Shown: piece after piece, positions 15,770 to 23,301 of the stretch | Position numbering within the stretch: the first letter of the stretch is position 1 | How the letters are laid out: every line of letters begins with the position of its first letter | NCBI RefSeq assembly: GCF_001953745.1 | Contig: NZ_LWLN01000001.1 | Location: 248,001-312,000 of the forward strand | Reading direction: 5' to 3' | Source: Natrinema saccharevitans | GTDB lineage: Archaea > Halobacteriota > Halobacteria > Halobacteriales > Natrialbaceae | Length of the DNA: 64,000 nt | Notes under the pieces: generated by a model | The model's database searches: none | The model's input: the letters and a program-made list of their open reading frames with translations, nothing else | What the model was told of the DNA's origin: nothing | Made by a program: the position numbers and the translations under genes

Positions 15770-16210
15770 TCACTCGCCGTCGCCGTCCTCGGCGCGCTCG
15801 CGCAACTGCCGCTTCTGGCGGCGCTCGGTCACGTGGTCGATCCCGTCGGCCAGCTCCTCCCGGACCTCGTCCTCGAACCCGTCGACCGCCTCGAGGAACT
15901 CCCCCGAGAACTCCTCGACGAGTTCGAAGGTCCACTGGTCGCTGATCGCGCCCGCGGGGAGATGCTCGTCCCGGAGGGCGTCGGCCCACTCCTCGTGGCC
16001 GGCCTCGCGGAGTCGGTCCTCCGCGTCGCCCATCCGGTCCATCGCGTGCCCGAGTTCGTGGTGGAACTCGAGCAGGGTACCGTACGCGCGGTGGACGTGT
16101 TCGATCCCCAACTGGAGTTCGTGTAGCGCCGCCAGTTCGGCCTCGCTTAGCTCGAGGTCGTCGAGGTCGACGTCCGTCTCGGGACCGGCGGTCGAGTCGT
16201 GATCTGTCAT
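15770..16210 (-). CDS. Conserved helical hypothetical protein
   Basis: A 146-residue, very acidic, almost entirely helical protein. Its His/Glu-rich segment (LEFHHELGHAMDRMGDAEDRL, residues about 46-66) and the stretch HEEWADALRDEHL could make a metal-binding four-helix bundle, but no known signature is met. It overlaps nothing and is convergent with the LLM gene, leaving 4 nt between stop codons. No function can be assigned. Confidence 0.7.
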   Translation of the reverse strand: MTDHDSTAGPETDVDLDDLELSEAELAALHELQLGIEHVHRAYGTLLEFHHELGHAMDRMGDAEDRLREAGHEEWADALRDEHLPAGAISDQWTFELVEEFSGEFLEAVDGFEDEVREELADGIDHVTERRQKRQLRERAEDGDGE

Positions 16211-16270
16211 GGGAGAACCGACGGCGACGCGGGTGAAAACGGTCGGCGTTGAGCCTGCCGGACCCGCCGG

Positions 16271-17500
16271 TCAACACTCGCAGCGGTCGCCGAGTTCCGG
16301 GGCGGTAGCGTCGACGCCGTCGGCGCGCAGTTCCTCGGCGAACGCCTCGCAACGGTCGCCGTGATTGATCAGGACGCGAGCGTCCTCGTAGGCCGCGAGG
16401 AACTCGCGGAGCCCGTCGCGGTCGGCGTGGGCCGAGAAGTCGTACTGTTCGACCTGTGCGCTGACCGCCAGCATCCGGCCGTCGATCTCGGCGCTGCCGG
16501 TCTCGAGCAGGTCTCGGCCCGGCGTTCCCTCGACCTGATAGCCGGTCATGGCGATCTTGTTTGTCGGATGCGAGCGGACGGCGGGGACGTACGTCATCGC
16601 GGGGCCGCCGTGGAGCATCCCGCTCGTCGTGATAATCGCCGTGTTCTGCTCGGCGATGCGCTCGCGCTGTCCGTCTCGTCCTGTGACGAACCGTGCGTGG
16701 GATTTCGCCCGCCCGAGCGCGTCCGCGTCGCGGACGAACTCGGGGTGATGCAGCAGCATCTCCGTGATTCGTTTCCCCATCCCGTCCACGTAGCAGGGGA
16801 TGTCGTGTCGCTCACAGAGCAGCAGCATCTCCTGCGTGCGGCCGATGGCGAACGCGGGGATCACGACGGTGCCGCCCTCCCAGAGCGTCCGCTCGAGGCT
16901 CTCGACGAACCGGTCTTCGACCGTCGGCCGATCCTCGTGTTCGACATCGGAATACGTACTTTCGCAGATCACGACGTCCGCATCGGGACGAGCAGTCGTC
17001 TCGGCCACCAGCCGCTGGTCGGTCGTATGGAAGTCTCCGGTGTAGAGGAGTCTCGTTTCGCCGTCGTCGACGAGTACGTGTGCCGAACCCGGGATGTGGC
17101 CGGCGTCGAAAAACGTCACGTCGTGACCGGCGGCCTCGAACGTCTCCCGGTAGCCGTGTGTCCTCGAGACCTGGGTGGCTCGCTGCACGTCGGTCTCGGT
17201 GAACGGACACTGTAGCGTTCCACCGTGTAATTTCAGCGTGTCCCGCGCGAGCGTCAGTGCGAGTTCGCGCGTCGGCGGCGTCCAGTGGATCGGCGGGCGG
17301 GCGTCGCCGCTGAGCAGCGAGGGAATCGCGCCGACGTGGTCCAGATGACCGTGACTTACCACGACCGCGTCGGGATCTGCGTCGCCCGGGAACTGCGGCG
17401 GGGTTCCCGATTTCATCCCGTAGTCGAGCAGGAGGCGATCGTTTACCAGGATCGCGCTCCGGCCGACTTCTCCCGCACCGCCCAGAAACCGAATCTCCAT
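16271..17500 (-). CDS. Beta-CASP metallo-beta-lactamase nuclease
   Basis: A 409-residue protein of the MBL/beta-CASP family (RNA exonuclease / CPSF73-like). Zinc motifs: SHGHLDHVGAIPSLL (His50, His52, Asp54, His55), the DAGHIPGSAHVLV and YTGDFHTTDQRLV His/Asp ligands, and beta-CASP motifs B and C (FSAHADRDGLREFL and LINHGDRCEAF). It lacks the N-terminal KH domains of aCPSF1, so it belongs to the shorter aRNase J/aCPSF2-like group. A decayed N-terminal fragment of a related gene lies at 22235-22469. Confidence 0.9.
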   Translation of the reverse strand: MEIRFLGGAGEVGRSAILVNDRLLLDYGMKSGTPPQFPGDADPDAVVVSHGHLDHVGAIPSLLSGDARPPIHWTPPTRELALTLARDTLKLHGGTLQCPFTETDVQRATQVSRTHGYRETFEAAGHDVTFFDAGHIPGSAHVLVDDGETRLLYTGDFHTTDQRLVAETTARPDADVVICESTYSDVEHEDRPTVEDRFVESLERTLWEGGTVVIPAFAIGRTQEMLLLCERHDIPCYVDGMGKRITEMLLHHPEFVRDADALGRAKSHARFVTGRDGQRERIAEQNTAIITTSGMLHGGPAMTYVPAVRSHPTNKIAMTGYQVEGTPGRDLLETGSAEIDGRMLAVSAQVEQYDFSAHADRDGLREFLAAYEDARVLINHGDRCEAFAEELRADGVDATAPELGDRCEC

Positions 17501-17715
17501 TAGCGACTGCTAGTCGCTCGTGCCGTTTGACAACGTCGAATCGCTCCGCTTTGTCGGGAGCCGAACGCTCACTGTCGTGGGTAAAGGGAACGAAACGGAA
17601 ATGCCAGCCGACCGTTTCGCCTCGAGTTCGGTCTCCCCTCGACGTCGCTGTGGTGAGACACGGCTGTCGGTTCGGACTGCACGCTCGACGAGTCGTTCGA
17701 AGGCGTGCGACTAGT

Positions 17716-17801
17716 CTATAGTAGCCGTTGAAACGATTTACACACTGGTCGCAACGCTGTCGTTCGATCAGGTGTGCAATGACGTTCAGCGGCTACTATA
17801 G
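17716..17801 (+). repeat. 86-bp palindromic element, copy 1
   Basis: Begins CTATAGTAGCCG and ends CGGCTACTATAG, a perfect 12-bp terminal inverted repeat. The interior continues as an imperfect hairpin with TTTACACACTGGTCGCAACG pairing against CGTTCGATCAGGTGTGCAA around a CTGT loop. Three further copies occur in the window. No transposase frame is inside. Confidence 0.85.
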
Positions 17802-17865
17802 CGGAACCTCGCGACGAAACGACCTCGGCGTTAGTAGACGATACAGCGTGTCATAGAATCATTCA

Positions 17866-17881
17866 CGAGGGTGTCATAGAA
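17866..17881 (+). repeat. Left arm of inverted repeat flanking lipoprotein gene
   Basis: CGAGGGTGTCATAGAA matches the reverse complement of 18598-18613 at 15 of 16 positions. Weaker similarity continues inward (AACAGTTTGCA against AACGCTTTCCA). Confidence 0.55.
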
Positions 17882-17959
17882 CAGTTTGCATACCTTGCTC
17901 TGCTGACCTCGGGAAGCGATAAGTACAGACGGCTCACATATATCCAGAGGAGTAGTAAA

Positions 17960-18481
17960 TCAAACGTCAGGGGCCAGATCTATTTGAACAGCAAATGGAT
18001 CATCTTCATTAGGCCCAAGGTCTGCTGGAGCAATTGTCAGATGGGGATCACTGATTGGACTAGCATAATCGAAACGATTTGTTACAGTCCCTCGACCCTC
18101 AACCGTAACTTCCGCTGTATACATACCTTTCTTATCCGCAATATGTGCGTGATTGTCATACGATTCTTTCGGCTTCATGCTAAATGAAGCCTCTCCAGTG
18201 ACATCCCCACTAATGTTCGTTATTTTAATTATTCCTTTTATTTCCTCATCGAACCCGTTCTCCACCGAAAACGTTCTCATTGTCCCCTTTGGTACCGTTT
18301 CATCGTCTTCCTCTGATTCTGTATCTTGCTCCGAGTCCTTGTCTTCTGTATCTTGCTCCGAATCCTTGTCTTCTGTTGAGTCATTTTCAGACGGTTCTGC
18401 TGTTCCTCCGTTACTGGTACTACATCCTGCAATTGTAGCGGTAGTGACGATCGCTGTAGTAAGGAATATCCGTCTTTTCAT
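17960..18481 (-). CDS. Tat-type lipoprotein, hypothetical
   Basis: A 173-residue exported lipoprotein. It opens MKRRIFLTTA, a twin-arginine signal, with lipobox TIAGC placing Cys at residue 20. An acidic Ser/Thr/Asp/Glu linker follows, containing the exact tandem EDKDSEQDT EDKDSEQDT, then a beta-sandwich-like domain (FSVENGFDEEIKGIIKITN, GMYTAEVTVEGRGTV). It would sit on the outer face of the membrane. The gene is clearly richer in A+T than its neighbours and lies inside a pair of 16-bp inverted repeats, suggesting acquisition. Function unknown. Confidence 0.75.
   Translation of the reverse strand: MKRRIFLTTAIVTTATIAGCSTSNGGTAEPSENDSTEDKDSEQDTEDKDSEQDTESEEDDETVPKGTMRTFSVENGFDEEIKGIIKITNISGDVTGEASFSMKPKESYDNHAHIADKKGMYTAEVTVEGRGTVTNRFDYASPISDPHLTIAPADLGPNEDDPFAVQIDLAPDV
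18319..18372. repeat. 27-bp tandem duplication inside lipoprotein gene
   Basis: Two adjacent 27-bp units, starting CTGTATCTTGCTCCGA, differ at one base. They encode the doubled acidic nonapeptide of the linker. Such repeats often vary in number between strains. Confidence 0.75.
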
Positions 18482-18597
18482 ATTTGTTGTAATTCACACG
18501 GTCTACAAGTGCTTTCGGGAAACGGCTGTTCACTTCGCAGACCTACTTATTGGTGCGTTCACTGTAGGCATGGGTGAAATCAATGCTGTGGAAAGCG

Positions 18598-18613
18598 TTC
18601 TACGACACCCTCG
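18598..18613 (-). repeat. Right arm of inverted repeat flanking lipoprotein gene
   Basis: TTCTACGACACCCTCG, the near-perfect inverted partner of 17866-17881. It lies 15 bp before the end of the MFS gene. Confidence 0.55.
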
Positions 18614-18628
18614 ACGATAGGTTCCTCC

Positions 18629-19918
18629 TCAATCCTCGGCCGTGACTTGCCCCGGTGCTTCTCGTGCAGGTGCTGGTGGCTCGTGGGTACCGAAGTCGGG
18701 ATGGGTCTCTTCCATCCACAGGAACACGACTGCCCCCGAGACGAACATCAAGAGCGCAGTCATGTAGAACGCGGCTTCGGTGTTCACGAACTGCATCGTG
18801 AGGCCGATCAGGATCGCGCCGACGCCGTAGCCCGAGTCGCGCCACATCCGGTAGACGCCCATGCCTGCCGACCGCCAGGTCGGGTGGGCGGCGTCGCTGG
18901 GTACCGTCATCAGGTTCGGGTAGAGCAGCGCCATCCCGAGACCAGAGACGCCGGCTAAAACGGCCCACGGGAGGTAGCTGTCGACGAACACCATTCCGAG
19001 GACGCCGGCACCGGCGACGAACATCCCCGCGACGACGGGCGGGCGGCGACCGATGCGGTCGGCGAGGCCGCCGGTCCCGATCTGGAGGAAGTACATCGCG
19101 CTGTGGACGCCGACGACGACGCCGACGGCCTCGATTGCGAGCCCCTGACTCGTGAGATACAGCGGCACGGCGATCCAGAACAGCGTGTCCACGAAGTTCT
19201 CGATGTGACCGGCCTGGGCCGCTGCGAACAGCGTCTTGTCGCCGTAGGTCGCGCGCTTCAGGACCTCGTTGAACGGCAGGTTCGCATCGTGGTGGTCGTC
19301 GTCGCCCTCCAGTTGCGCGAGGTGAACCGTCTCCTTGATCAGGAAGATCGAGATGAGGAACGCCAGCACCACCACGATGGCGAGGAAGTAGAACGGCTCG
19401 GGCCGGAGGTTCCACTGCCCGGCGATGACGCCGGTGATCCACGCCCCGGCTGCGACGCCGGTGTAGCCGAAGGCCTCGTCGATGCCGACGGCGAGCCCGC
19501 GCTGGTCGGGACTCGCGAGGTCGATCTTGGCGTTGATCGCCATGCTCCAGGTCAGCGCCTGGTTGATCCCCAGCAGGATGTTCCCGACGGTGATCCAACT
19601 CCAACTCGGCGCGTAGATGAGGATCACCGGGATCGGCAGCGCGGTGAGCCAGCCGAGAACGAGTACCGGCTTGCGGCCGTACTCCTCGCCCCACTTGCCG
19701 GCGTAGAGGTTGAGCAGCGCCTTGACGAAGCCGAAGGAGACGACGAACGAGCCGATGACGAAAAACGACTCGACGCCGAGCACGTCCTCGCCCAAGACGG
19801 GGACGACCGTGCGCTCGGAGCCGATCGTCAGCCCCGTCGCGAACACCAGCAGGACGTGCAGCGAGAACTGTCCGAGGTGTTCGCGAATGCCCTGTTTCAG
19901 GTCAGTTTGCCCGCTCAT
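18629..19918 (-). CDS. MFS transporter linked to persulfide dioxygenase
   Basis: A 429-residue twelve-helix MFS carrier. MFS loop motifs are visible: GKWGEEYGRKPVLVLGWL after helix 2 and GGLADRIGRRPPVVAGMF after helix 8. A charged cytoplasmic loop (LEGDDDHHDANLPFNEV) separates the halves. The start lies 3 nt after the stop of the rhodanese-ETHE1 gene, so they are co-transcribed. That link suggests transport of a sulfur compound (sulfite, thiosulfate or organic sulfur), or drug-type efflux; specificity is inferred only from context. Confidence 0.85.
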   Translation of the reverse strand: MSGQTDLKQGIREHLGQFSLHVLLVFATGLTIGSERTVVPVLGEDVLGVESFFVIGSFVVSFGFVKALLNLYAGKWGEEYGRKPVLVLGWLTALPIPVILIYAPSWSWITVGNILLGINQALTWSMAINAKIDLASPDQRGLAVGIDEAFGYTGVAAGAWITGVIAGQWNLRPEPFYFLAIVVVLAFLISIFLIKETVHLAQLEGDDDHHDANLPFNEVLKRATYGDKTLFAAAQAGHIENFVDTLFWIAVPLYLTSQGLAIEAVGVVVGVHSAMYFLQIGTGGLADRIGRRPPVVAGMFVAGAGVLGMVFVDSYLPWAVLAGVSGLGMALLYPNLMTVPSDAAHPTWRSAGMGVYRMWRDSGYGVGAILIGLTMQFVNTEAAFYMTALLMFVSGAVVFLWMEETHPDFGTHEPPAPAREAPGQVTAED

Positions 19919-19921
19919 CGA

Positions 19922-21034
19922 TTACTCGGCTGCACAGCGGTTCGGGCCCAGTTCGAGCTCGGACAGTTCGTCGTCGGGGACGTCCTCCTGCCCGACGTTG
20001 GTGCGCTTGACGCGCTCGAAGTTCGGCGGATGGTTCGGGATGTCCGAGGCGAGCGTCTCGACGAACTCCTCGCGGTCACGGCCGAGATCCTCGTTTTGCG
20101 CTTTGATGTCACCGAGTGTCGCAGTCACCGGTGGCTCGGGTGATCCGGGATCGTGTGCCGGCAGGACGACGGCGTCGTCCGGCCGATCCAGCAGGCGCTG
20201 GAGGCTCTCGTAGAGCGTGGCCGCGTTCCCTTCGATGTCGGACTCTTCGATCCCGGCTTCGACGCCGAGTTCGACGCGGCCGACGCTCTCGTGGAAGAGC
20301 GTATCGCCCGTGAGCAGGGCCTCGCCCTCGAGATCGAACGAGACGCTGCCCTCGCTGTGTCCCGGCGTGTGGATCACGTCGACGTCGACGGTCCCGATCT
20401 CGATCGACTCGCCGTCTTCGATCGGGGTCGCGTCGATCGCGAGCGCGTCCTTCGGGTGGAGGTAGTAGGGAACGTCGTGCCGCTCGGCGAGTTCCGCACC
20501 GCCGGAGACGTGGTCGGCGTGCGCGTGCGTGTCGAAAACGCCGACGAGGTCGGCGTCGTACTCCTCGAGGATCGCATCGTACTCGTCGAGGTAGTGGGAG
20601 GGATCGAACGCGGCGGCCTCGCCGTCCGAAACTAGGACGTGCGAGAGACAGCCCTTCCCGGGACGGGCGACCTGAACGAGCGTCCCGTCGAGATCGGTTT
20701 CAACGGGCGCGCTTCGGTGGACGCGGCTCCACCCGTTCATCCCGTCGGTCAGCGTCGCGGCGTCGTACCCCATCTCTCGCAGGACGTCCGTCGCCGTCTG
20801 CGCGACGACTCCCGCGGCGCAGACGGTGACGATCTCTTTCCCTTCCGGCAGGTCCTCGAGGGCATCCCCTGTCCTCTCCGGATCGTCCTGTAGTTCGTCG
20901 TAGACGTCGACGTTGACGCTGTCCGGGATATGCCATTCGTCGTAGTCCGCTCGGTGCCGAACGTCGAGGACGAGAACGTCGTCCCCGTCGGCCTGCAATC
21001 GCCCACTGAGTTCGTCCGGAGTCACTTCTGTCAT
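19922..21034 (-). CDS. Rhodanese-ETHE1 persulfide dioxygenase fusion
   Basis: A 370-residue two-domain enzyme. An N-terminal rhodanese domain (about 1-110) holds active-site Cys72 in VTVCAAGVVAQTA. It is followed by an ETHE1-type metallo-beta-lactamase domain (about 115-290) with the iron ligands DTHAHADHVSGG (His170, His172, Asp174), HTPGHSEGS and LLTGDTLF. ETHE1 enzymes oxidise persulfides to sulfite; the rhodanese would move sulfane sulfur to or from the site. The rhodanese-first order differs from many bacterial MBL-first fusions. First gene of an operon with the MFS carrier, divergent from an HTH_10 regulator. Confidence 0.9.
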   Translation of the reverse strand: MTEVTPDELSGRLQADGDDVLVLDVRHRADYDEWHIPDSVNVDVYDELQDDPERTGDALEDLPEGKEIVTVCAAGVVAQTATDVLREMGYDAATLTDGMNGWSRVHRSAPVETDLDGTLVQVARPGKGCLSHVLVSDGEAAAFDPSHYLDEYDAILEEYDADLVGVFDTHAHADHVSGGAELAERHDVPYYLHPKDALAIDATPIEDGESIEIGTVDVDVIHTPGHSEGSVSFDLEGEALLTGDTLFHESVGRVELGVEAGIEESDIEGNAATLYESLQRLLDRPDDAVVLPAHDPGSPEPPVTATLGDIKAQNEDLGRDREEFVETLASDIPNHPPNFERVKRTNVGQEDVPDDELSELELGPNRCAAE

Positions 21035-21052
21035 CGGTGGTCTCCGATAAGA

Positions 21053-21067
21053 GGCATATCTGCATAT
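21053..21067 (-). promoter_or_regulatory. Candidate TATA region of persulfide operon
   Basis: GCATATCTGCATATG lies 19-33 nt upstream of the ATG at 21034 on the minus strand. Its A+T-rich core is well placed for a leaderless or short-leader promoter. Confidence 0.4.
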
Positions 21068-21072
21068 GGGTG

Positions 21073-21092
21073 GTGCCGGTCATGACCGGCAC
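21073..21092. promoter_or_regulatory. Perfect 20-bp palindrome, likely operator/UAS
   Basis: GTGCCGGTCATGACCGGCAC reads identically on both strands. It lies between the divergent persulfide dioxygenase (ATG 21034) and HTH_10 regulator (ATG 21123), just upstream of the expected TATA box for each. This is the position of an upstream activating site. The neighbouring regulator is the natural candidate to bind it. Confidence 0.7.
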
Positions 21093-21122
21093 AGCTATTG
21101 CGATAGCGATCGAATAGCGCGT

Positions 21123-21857
21123 ATGAGCCTGTACGAGGCCTCGTTCCGGGTGAAACACGAGTGTCCCTATCGGGAGATCTCGGAACGGCACCCGGACCTC
21201 ACGATACGCGAGTGGTATCTGAGCGACTGCCAGGTACTCGAGATCACGTCCTCGGAAACCCCGACGGACGATCTGCTCGCGGAGATCGACAGTCTGGGGA
21301 CGATCCTGCACCGATCGATCGACGACTCCGGGTTGCACGTCGTCACGCAGGCGTGTCTCTGTTCGCTGGAGGGGTCGATCATCGACCGATTCGAGGAGTA
21401 CAACTGCCTGTACCAACCGCCGACGATCCATCGGCAGGGCTGGGAACACTACTCGGTGATCGCGTTCGACGAGGGCGACGTGCGAGCGCTGATTCGGGAC
21501 CTCGAGTCCGACCGGGATATCGACGTCCTCTCGAAGACGGCCATCGAGGAACAGCAGATCCCACACAGCATGTTAGCGCCCGTCGATCAGCTCTTCGAGG
21601 ATCTCACCGACCGACAGCTGGCGGCGCTCCGGTTGGCCCTCGAGAGCGGATACTACGAACAGCCCCGGAAGACGTCGCTACGCGAGTTGGCCGAGCGGAC
21701 GTCCGTTGCGCGCTCGACGTACGAGGAGCACCTTCGGAAAGCCGAGAACAAACTCCTCACGAACGCGGGCGAGTTCTTGCGGTTGGTGACGGCGACGTCC
21801 ACGGGAGACCCACTGCACGTCGAGCAACCACGGACGCCCGAACAGAGCGCCGACTGA
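21123..21857 (+). CDS. HTH_10 (bacterioopsin-activator type) regulator, cysteine-rich
   Basis: A 244-residue transcription factor. The C-terminal HTH_10 domain (about 175-235) is clear: LTDRQLAALRLALESGYYEQ, TSLRELAERTSVARSTYEEH and LRKAENKLL. The N-terminal sensor domain carries five cysteines (14, 36, 78, 80, 95), including ACLCS, unusual for acidic haloarchaeal proteins and suited to thiol or persulfide sensing. It is divergent from the persulfide dioxygenase operon across a perfect palindrome, so it probably controls that operon. ATG 21123 is preferred to 21066, whose extension is non-haloarchaeal and covers the operator. Confidence 0.88.
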   Translation: MSLYEASFRVKHECPYREISERHPDLTIREWYLSDCQVLEITSSETPTDDLLAEIDSLGTILHRSIDDSGLHVVTQACLCSLEGSIIDRFEEYNCLYQPPTIHRQGWEHYSVIAFDEGDVRALIRDLESDRDIDVLSKTAIEEQQIPHSMLAPVDQLFEDLTDRQLAALRLALESGYYEQPRKTSLRELAERTSVARSTYEEHLRKAENKLLTNAGEFLRLVTATSTGDPLHVEQPRTPEQSAD

Positions 21858-21886
21858 CCACGCGACGAGCCGACGCCGTCGTCGCG

Positions 21887-22207
21887 TCAGCCGATGGTCA
21901 GTACTTCGTCGGCGTCTTCGACGATGCGAAGGCAGTCGCCCATCGTCGAACGGGGCCTGAGGTCGTCGGGGTCGATGTCACGAGAGTCGAGGCAGGTACC
22001 ACAGGCGAAGAGGTCCCCGCCGTTTTGCGTGTACTTCCGCATGACTCCGTGCGGGTTGAACTTCTCGTGCTCGAGGTCGGGCGCTTCGACGCCATCGCCC
22101 AGCAGGAACACCTCGACCACGTGTTCCGCATCGAGGGCGGTGTTCGCCAGTCGAAATCCGTTCCAGACGCGCTCGGGGTCCGTCTCGAGGATGAGTCAGA
22201 GGTGCAT
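21887..22207 (-). pseudogene. DsrE-like gene with in-frame TGA at codon 4
   Basis: The reading frame encodes a DsrE/TusD-like sulfur-carrier-related protein: LILETDPERVWNGFRLANTA, VEVFLLGDGVEAPDLE and the CxxC of DLFACGTCLDSRDI. The natural start ATG (22207) reads Met-His-Leu-stop, with TGA at 22196-22198, before the conserved LILETD. Without a start between that stop and the first strand, the gene is either dead or makes a shortened protein from an internal GTG (22120). It lies directly beside the persulfide locus, matching a sulfur-trafficking role for its ancestor. Confidence 0.75.
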
Positions 22208-22234
22208 ACCGGCATTTGGTCTGGGAGCCACTCG

Positions 22235-22469
22235 TGAGCGGCGCCGTCCGGTGGATATCGGGGTGGACGTCGTCCGACAGCAGCACCGGGACCGTACCGA
22301 CGTGATCGAGTTGGCCGCGGTCGACGACGACGGTCTCGGGGCCGATGTCGCCGATCGGAAACGCCGGCGGATTCCCCGAGTCCATCCCGAAATCGGGAAC
22401 GGGCCTCTCGTCGATACAGAGCGCGCTCCGACCGATCTCGCCGGCACCGCCGAGAAACCGTCCGTCCAT
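22235..22469 (-). pseudogene. Relic of beta-CASP MBL nuclease N-terminus
   Basis: From ATG 22469 the frame reads MDGRFLGGAGEIGRSALCID, then DFGMDSGNPPAFP, VVVDRGQLDHVGTVPVLLS and HPDIHRTAPLTS. This matches the first ~75 residues of the intact beta-CASP protein at 16271-17500. The zinc motif HGHLDH is degraded to RGQLDH, homology stops abruptly and the frame continues as nonsense into the DsrE-like gene. It is a truncated, inactive fragment. Confidence 0.8.
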
Positions 22470-22603
22470 TACACGCAACCGCCCGGACCGTTCGACGCCA
22501 TCGGCTACCACCGACTGCGCTCGAGCGAGCGCGCCCTCGCGAACGGCCCGACGGACTGGTCACCGAAAGAGAATAGGCTCGGGTGCGTCAAGGGAATGCA
22601 CGG

Positions 22604-23122
22604 ATGAACGACACACTCGACGAGCGGGACGTCAAGATTCTCTTTGCGATCGCCGATCGGGAGACCGATAACACGGAAATCATCCACGAGGAGACGGGCA
22701 TCCCGAAGTCGACGGTTCACTACCGCTTGCAGAATCTCAAGGAGGCGGGCGTCATCACGAACGATCTGTACGAACTCGATCTCGACGAGGTCGGCCTGGG
22801 GCTGACCGTCATCTCCGAGGTCTGGGCGGAGTTCGACGAGGGGTATCACGAACGAGTCGGCGAACAGCTCGCCGATATCGAGGGGATCAATCAGGTGTAT
22901 TTCACGATGGGCGACACCGACTTCGTCCTCATCGGGCGGCTCACCTCGCGGGATATGGTCGAGCGACTCGTGGAGGACTACGAATCGATCGACGAGATCA
23001 ACCGGACGAGTTCGAAGTTCGTCATCTCGACGATCAAGACGAGCGAGGGGATCGGCACCCTGCGCGACTACGATCGGAAATCGTTTCTCGAGGCACACGG
23101 CCTCGCGGACGAGACGGAGTAG
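22604..23122 (+). CDS. Lrp/AsnC-family transcriptional regulator
   Basis: A 172-residue regulator. The N-terminal winged helix (LDERDVKILFAIADRETDN, GIPKSTVHYRLQNLKEAGVI) is followed by an AsnC/RAM effector domain (about 75-150). A C-terminal extension (RKSFLEAHGLADETE) ends the protein. ATG 22604 is preferred to an in-frame start at 22583 because homologues begin just before the LDERD helix. Adjacent genes for glutaryl-CoA dehydrogenase, an aminotransferase and a permease suggest it senses an amino acid or derivative and controls that catabolic set. Confidence 0.9.
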   Translation: MNDTLDERDVKILFAIADRETDNTEIIHEETGIPKSTVHYRLQNLKEAGVITNDLYELDLDEVGLGLTVISEVWAEFDEGYHERVGEQLADIEGINQVYFTMGDTDFVLIGRLTSRDMVERLVEDYESIDEINRTSSKFVISTIKTSEGIGTLRDYDRKSFLEAHGLADETE

Positions 23123-23301
23123 CTATCGCCCGGTATCACACGAATCGGCCGTCCATCGCCGGCTCCTGACTCGCCGCTACTGCTTGCCGGGGGGTCTCGA
23201 GTTTCGAGTCCCATCCCGGCGTCGAGAGTCGGCGACGGTCGCCCGAAACGCCTCGAGGTGACGGGACGACGGCGGTGTCCCCACCACCGCTTCCCGGTCG
23301 C

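Larger units (their letters stand above)
17501..17959. other. Spacer with palindromic element and IR end
   Basis: No supported gene. It contains the first copy of the 86-bp palindrome (17716-17801), two GTGTCATAGAA words (17848-17858 and 17871-17881) and the left end of the inverted repeat that encloses the lipoprotein gene. A short open frame ending TAG at 17714, two bases before the palindrome, lacks coding character. Confidence 0.5.

Noticed and set aside
17520-17714. Short open frame ending two bases before palindromic element copy 1
   Set aside because: Its residue composition is not haloarchaeal and no start signal is present, although the position repeats the pattern of stops next to the element.
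22196-22198. The TGA in the DsrE-like frame as selenocysteine
   Set aside because: No selenocysteine machinery is known in Halobacteria, the position normally holds no Cys, and no insertion element is visible.
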